DNA of 64,000 bases from Macrothele yani (lineage: Eukaryota > Arthropoda > Arachnida > Araneae > Macrothelidae), in the NCBI GenBank assembly GCA_039090855.1, contig CM077001.1, forward strand, positions 121,353,922-121,417,921. Direction: 5' to 3'. Positions 63,578 through 64,000 of the stretch are shown here, piece after piece. The position numbers and the translations under genes were made by a program. Below the pieces are notes generated by a model. That model saw nothing but the letters and a program-made list of their open reading frames with translations. It was not told the DNA's origin and searched no databases. Position 1 is the stretch's first letter, and each line of letters starts with the position of its first letter.

Positions 63578-64000
63578 CATTGGCGGAAAGTGAAAAAAGA
63601 ACACCAAGAAGGAGACGTCTGATACCAACGAAATTTATACAGCATAATAACGGAATACAGAGGATAACGTGATCAAAACATTATGGCAAAATACAGCTGT
63701 ATTTGCTGGTAAACTAATATTTCCATGTAACATGGTTAGTACGAGGTTGAACCGCCATGAACTGCGTCACACTGTGCAATTCTGGCATGGAGTCTGTCGT
63801 ACAGATGTTGGATGTAAGTTTGGAGTATTGAGTTCCAAGCATCCTCAACCTGGATGCGTAAATCGGGGATGGTCGTGGCTGGCCGTGGAGACCGAATAAG
63901 TCGTCGTCCCATAAAATCCCACACGTGCTCAATGGGGGACAAATCCGGTGAACGTGCAGGCCATGTAAGTTGTCTCACACCCTGAAGTGCACGTGCCGTG
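63578..64000 (-). mobile_element. Tc1 family E, copy 2, cut by the window end
   Basis: Terminal repeat CATTGGCGGAAAGTG after TA (63576-63577), then AACACCAAGAAGGAGACGTC as in copy 1. It continues past the end of the window. Confidence 0.92.
63719..64000 (-). pseudogene. Tc1 transposase C-terminus, family E, partial
   Basis: Minus frame: RQLTWPARSPDLSPIEHVWD, FMGRRLIRSPRPATTIPDLR and DRLHARIAQCDAVHGGSTSY. It is nearly identical to the C-terminus of copy 1 and uninterrupted over the visible 80 codons. The catalytic aspartates lie outside the window, so I cannot say if this copy is intact. Confidence 0.88.

Overview
This window reads as repeat-dominated eukaryotic DNA from an animal genome. No bacterial gene organisation is present, and I found no convincing host protein-coding gene. 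The mix is mariner, Tc1, pogo and hAT DNA transposons, Penelope-like retroelements, tRNA-derived SINEs and tRNA-bearing miniature LTR elements. That mix points to an invertebrate, most likely an arthropod; a chelicerate such as a spider, scorpion or horseshoe crab is my best guess, made at low confidence from repeat style alone.

Layout. 0-13 kb: a mariner with intact ends, SINE-A copies (one with a perfect 14-bp target duplication), Tc1 family A copy 1, small tandem repeats and hairpins, and a retro-like repeat (Y) carrying a 5'-truncated Tc1. 13-16 kb: two related Tc1 elements arranged head to head. 16-24.7 kb: AT-rich unassigned DNA, then a dispersed repeat (X) stuffed with Tc1 family E, a head-to-head pair of hammerhead-like motifs, Tc1 family A copy 2, a TTAA-flanked inverted-repeat element and a 146-bp minisatellite. 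24.9-28.8 kb: a Tc1 interrupted by a hAT-type element that holds a SINE inserted into a SINE; then another hAT carrying a tRNA-bearing LTR remnant. 29-37 kb: two more Tc1 elements with SINE insertions, a foldback repeat, and a hAT with a BED finger and perfect 8-bp target duplication. 37-42.5 kb: repeat X again, interrupted by a pogo-like transposon (itself interrupted by a Penelope-like element holding a SINE) and by repeat Y. 43-50 kb: Tc1 K, a DD41D-like element and a second Penelope-like remnant. 50.5-55.5 kb: hAT-like coding debris, a second mariner, and a 150-bp tandem array interrupted by a third Penelope-like fragment. 55.9-57.7 kb: a three-LTR tRNA-bearing miniature LTR element and the 146-bp minisatellite again. 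58-64 kb: an 82-bp array fused to a Tc1 tail, a DD36E Tc1, SINEs, a tRNA-like sequence and a second Tc1 E copy cut by the window end.

The most interesting material is (1) the miniature LTR elements whose LTRs contain a tRNA-like, pol III-type sequence, with a tRNA-Lys-type primer-binding site, purine tract and 4-bp target duplications; (2) five hammerhead-ribozyme-like motifs, three of them just downstream of GIY-YIG coding remnants of Penelope-like elements; and (3) several nested insertions whose order can be read from target duplications and paralogous empty sites. Every transposase examined closely is broken, so the window looks like a graveyard of elements that were recently diverse and active.
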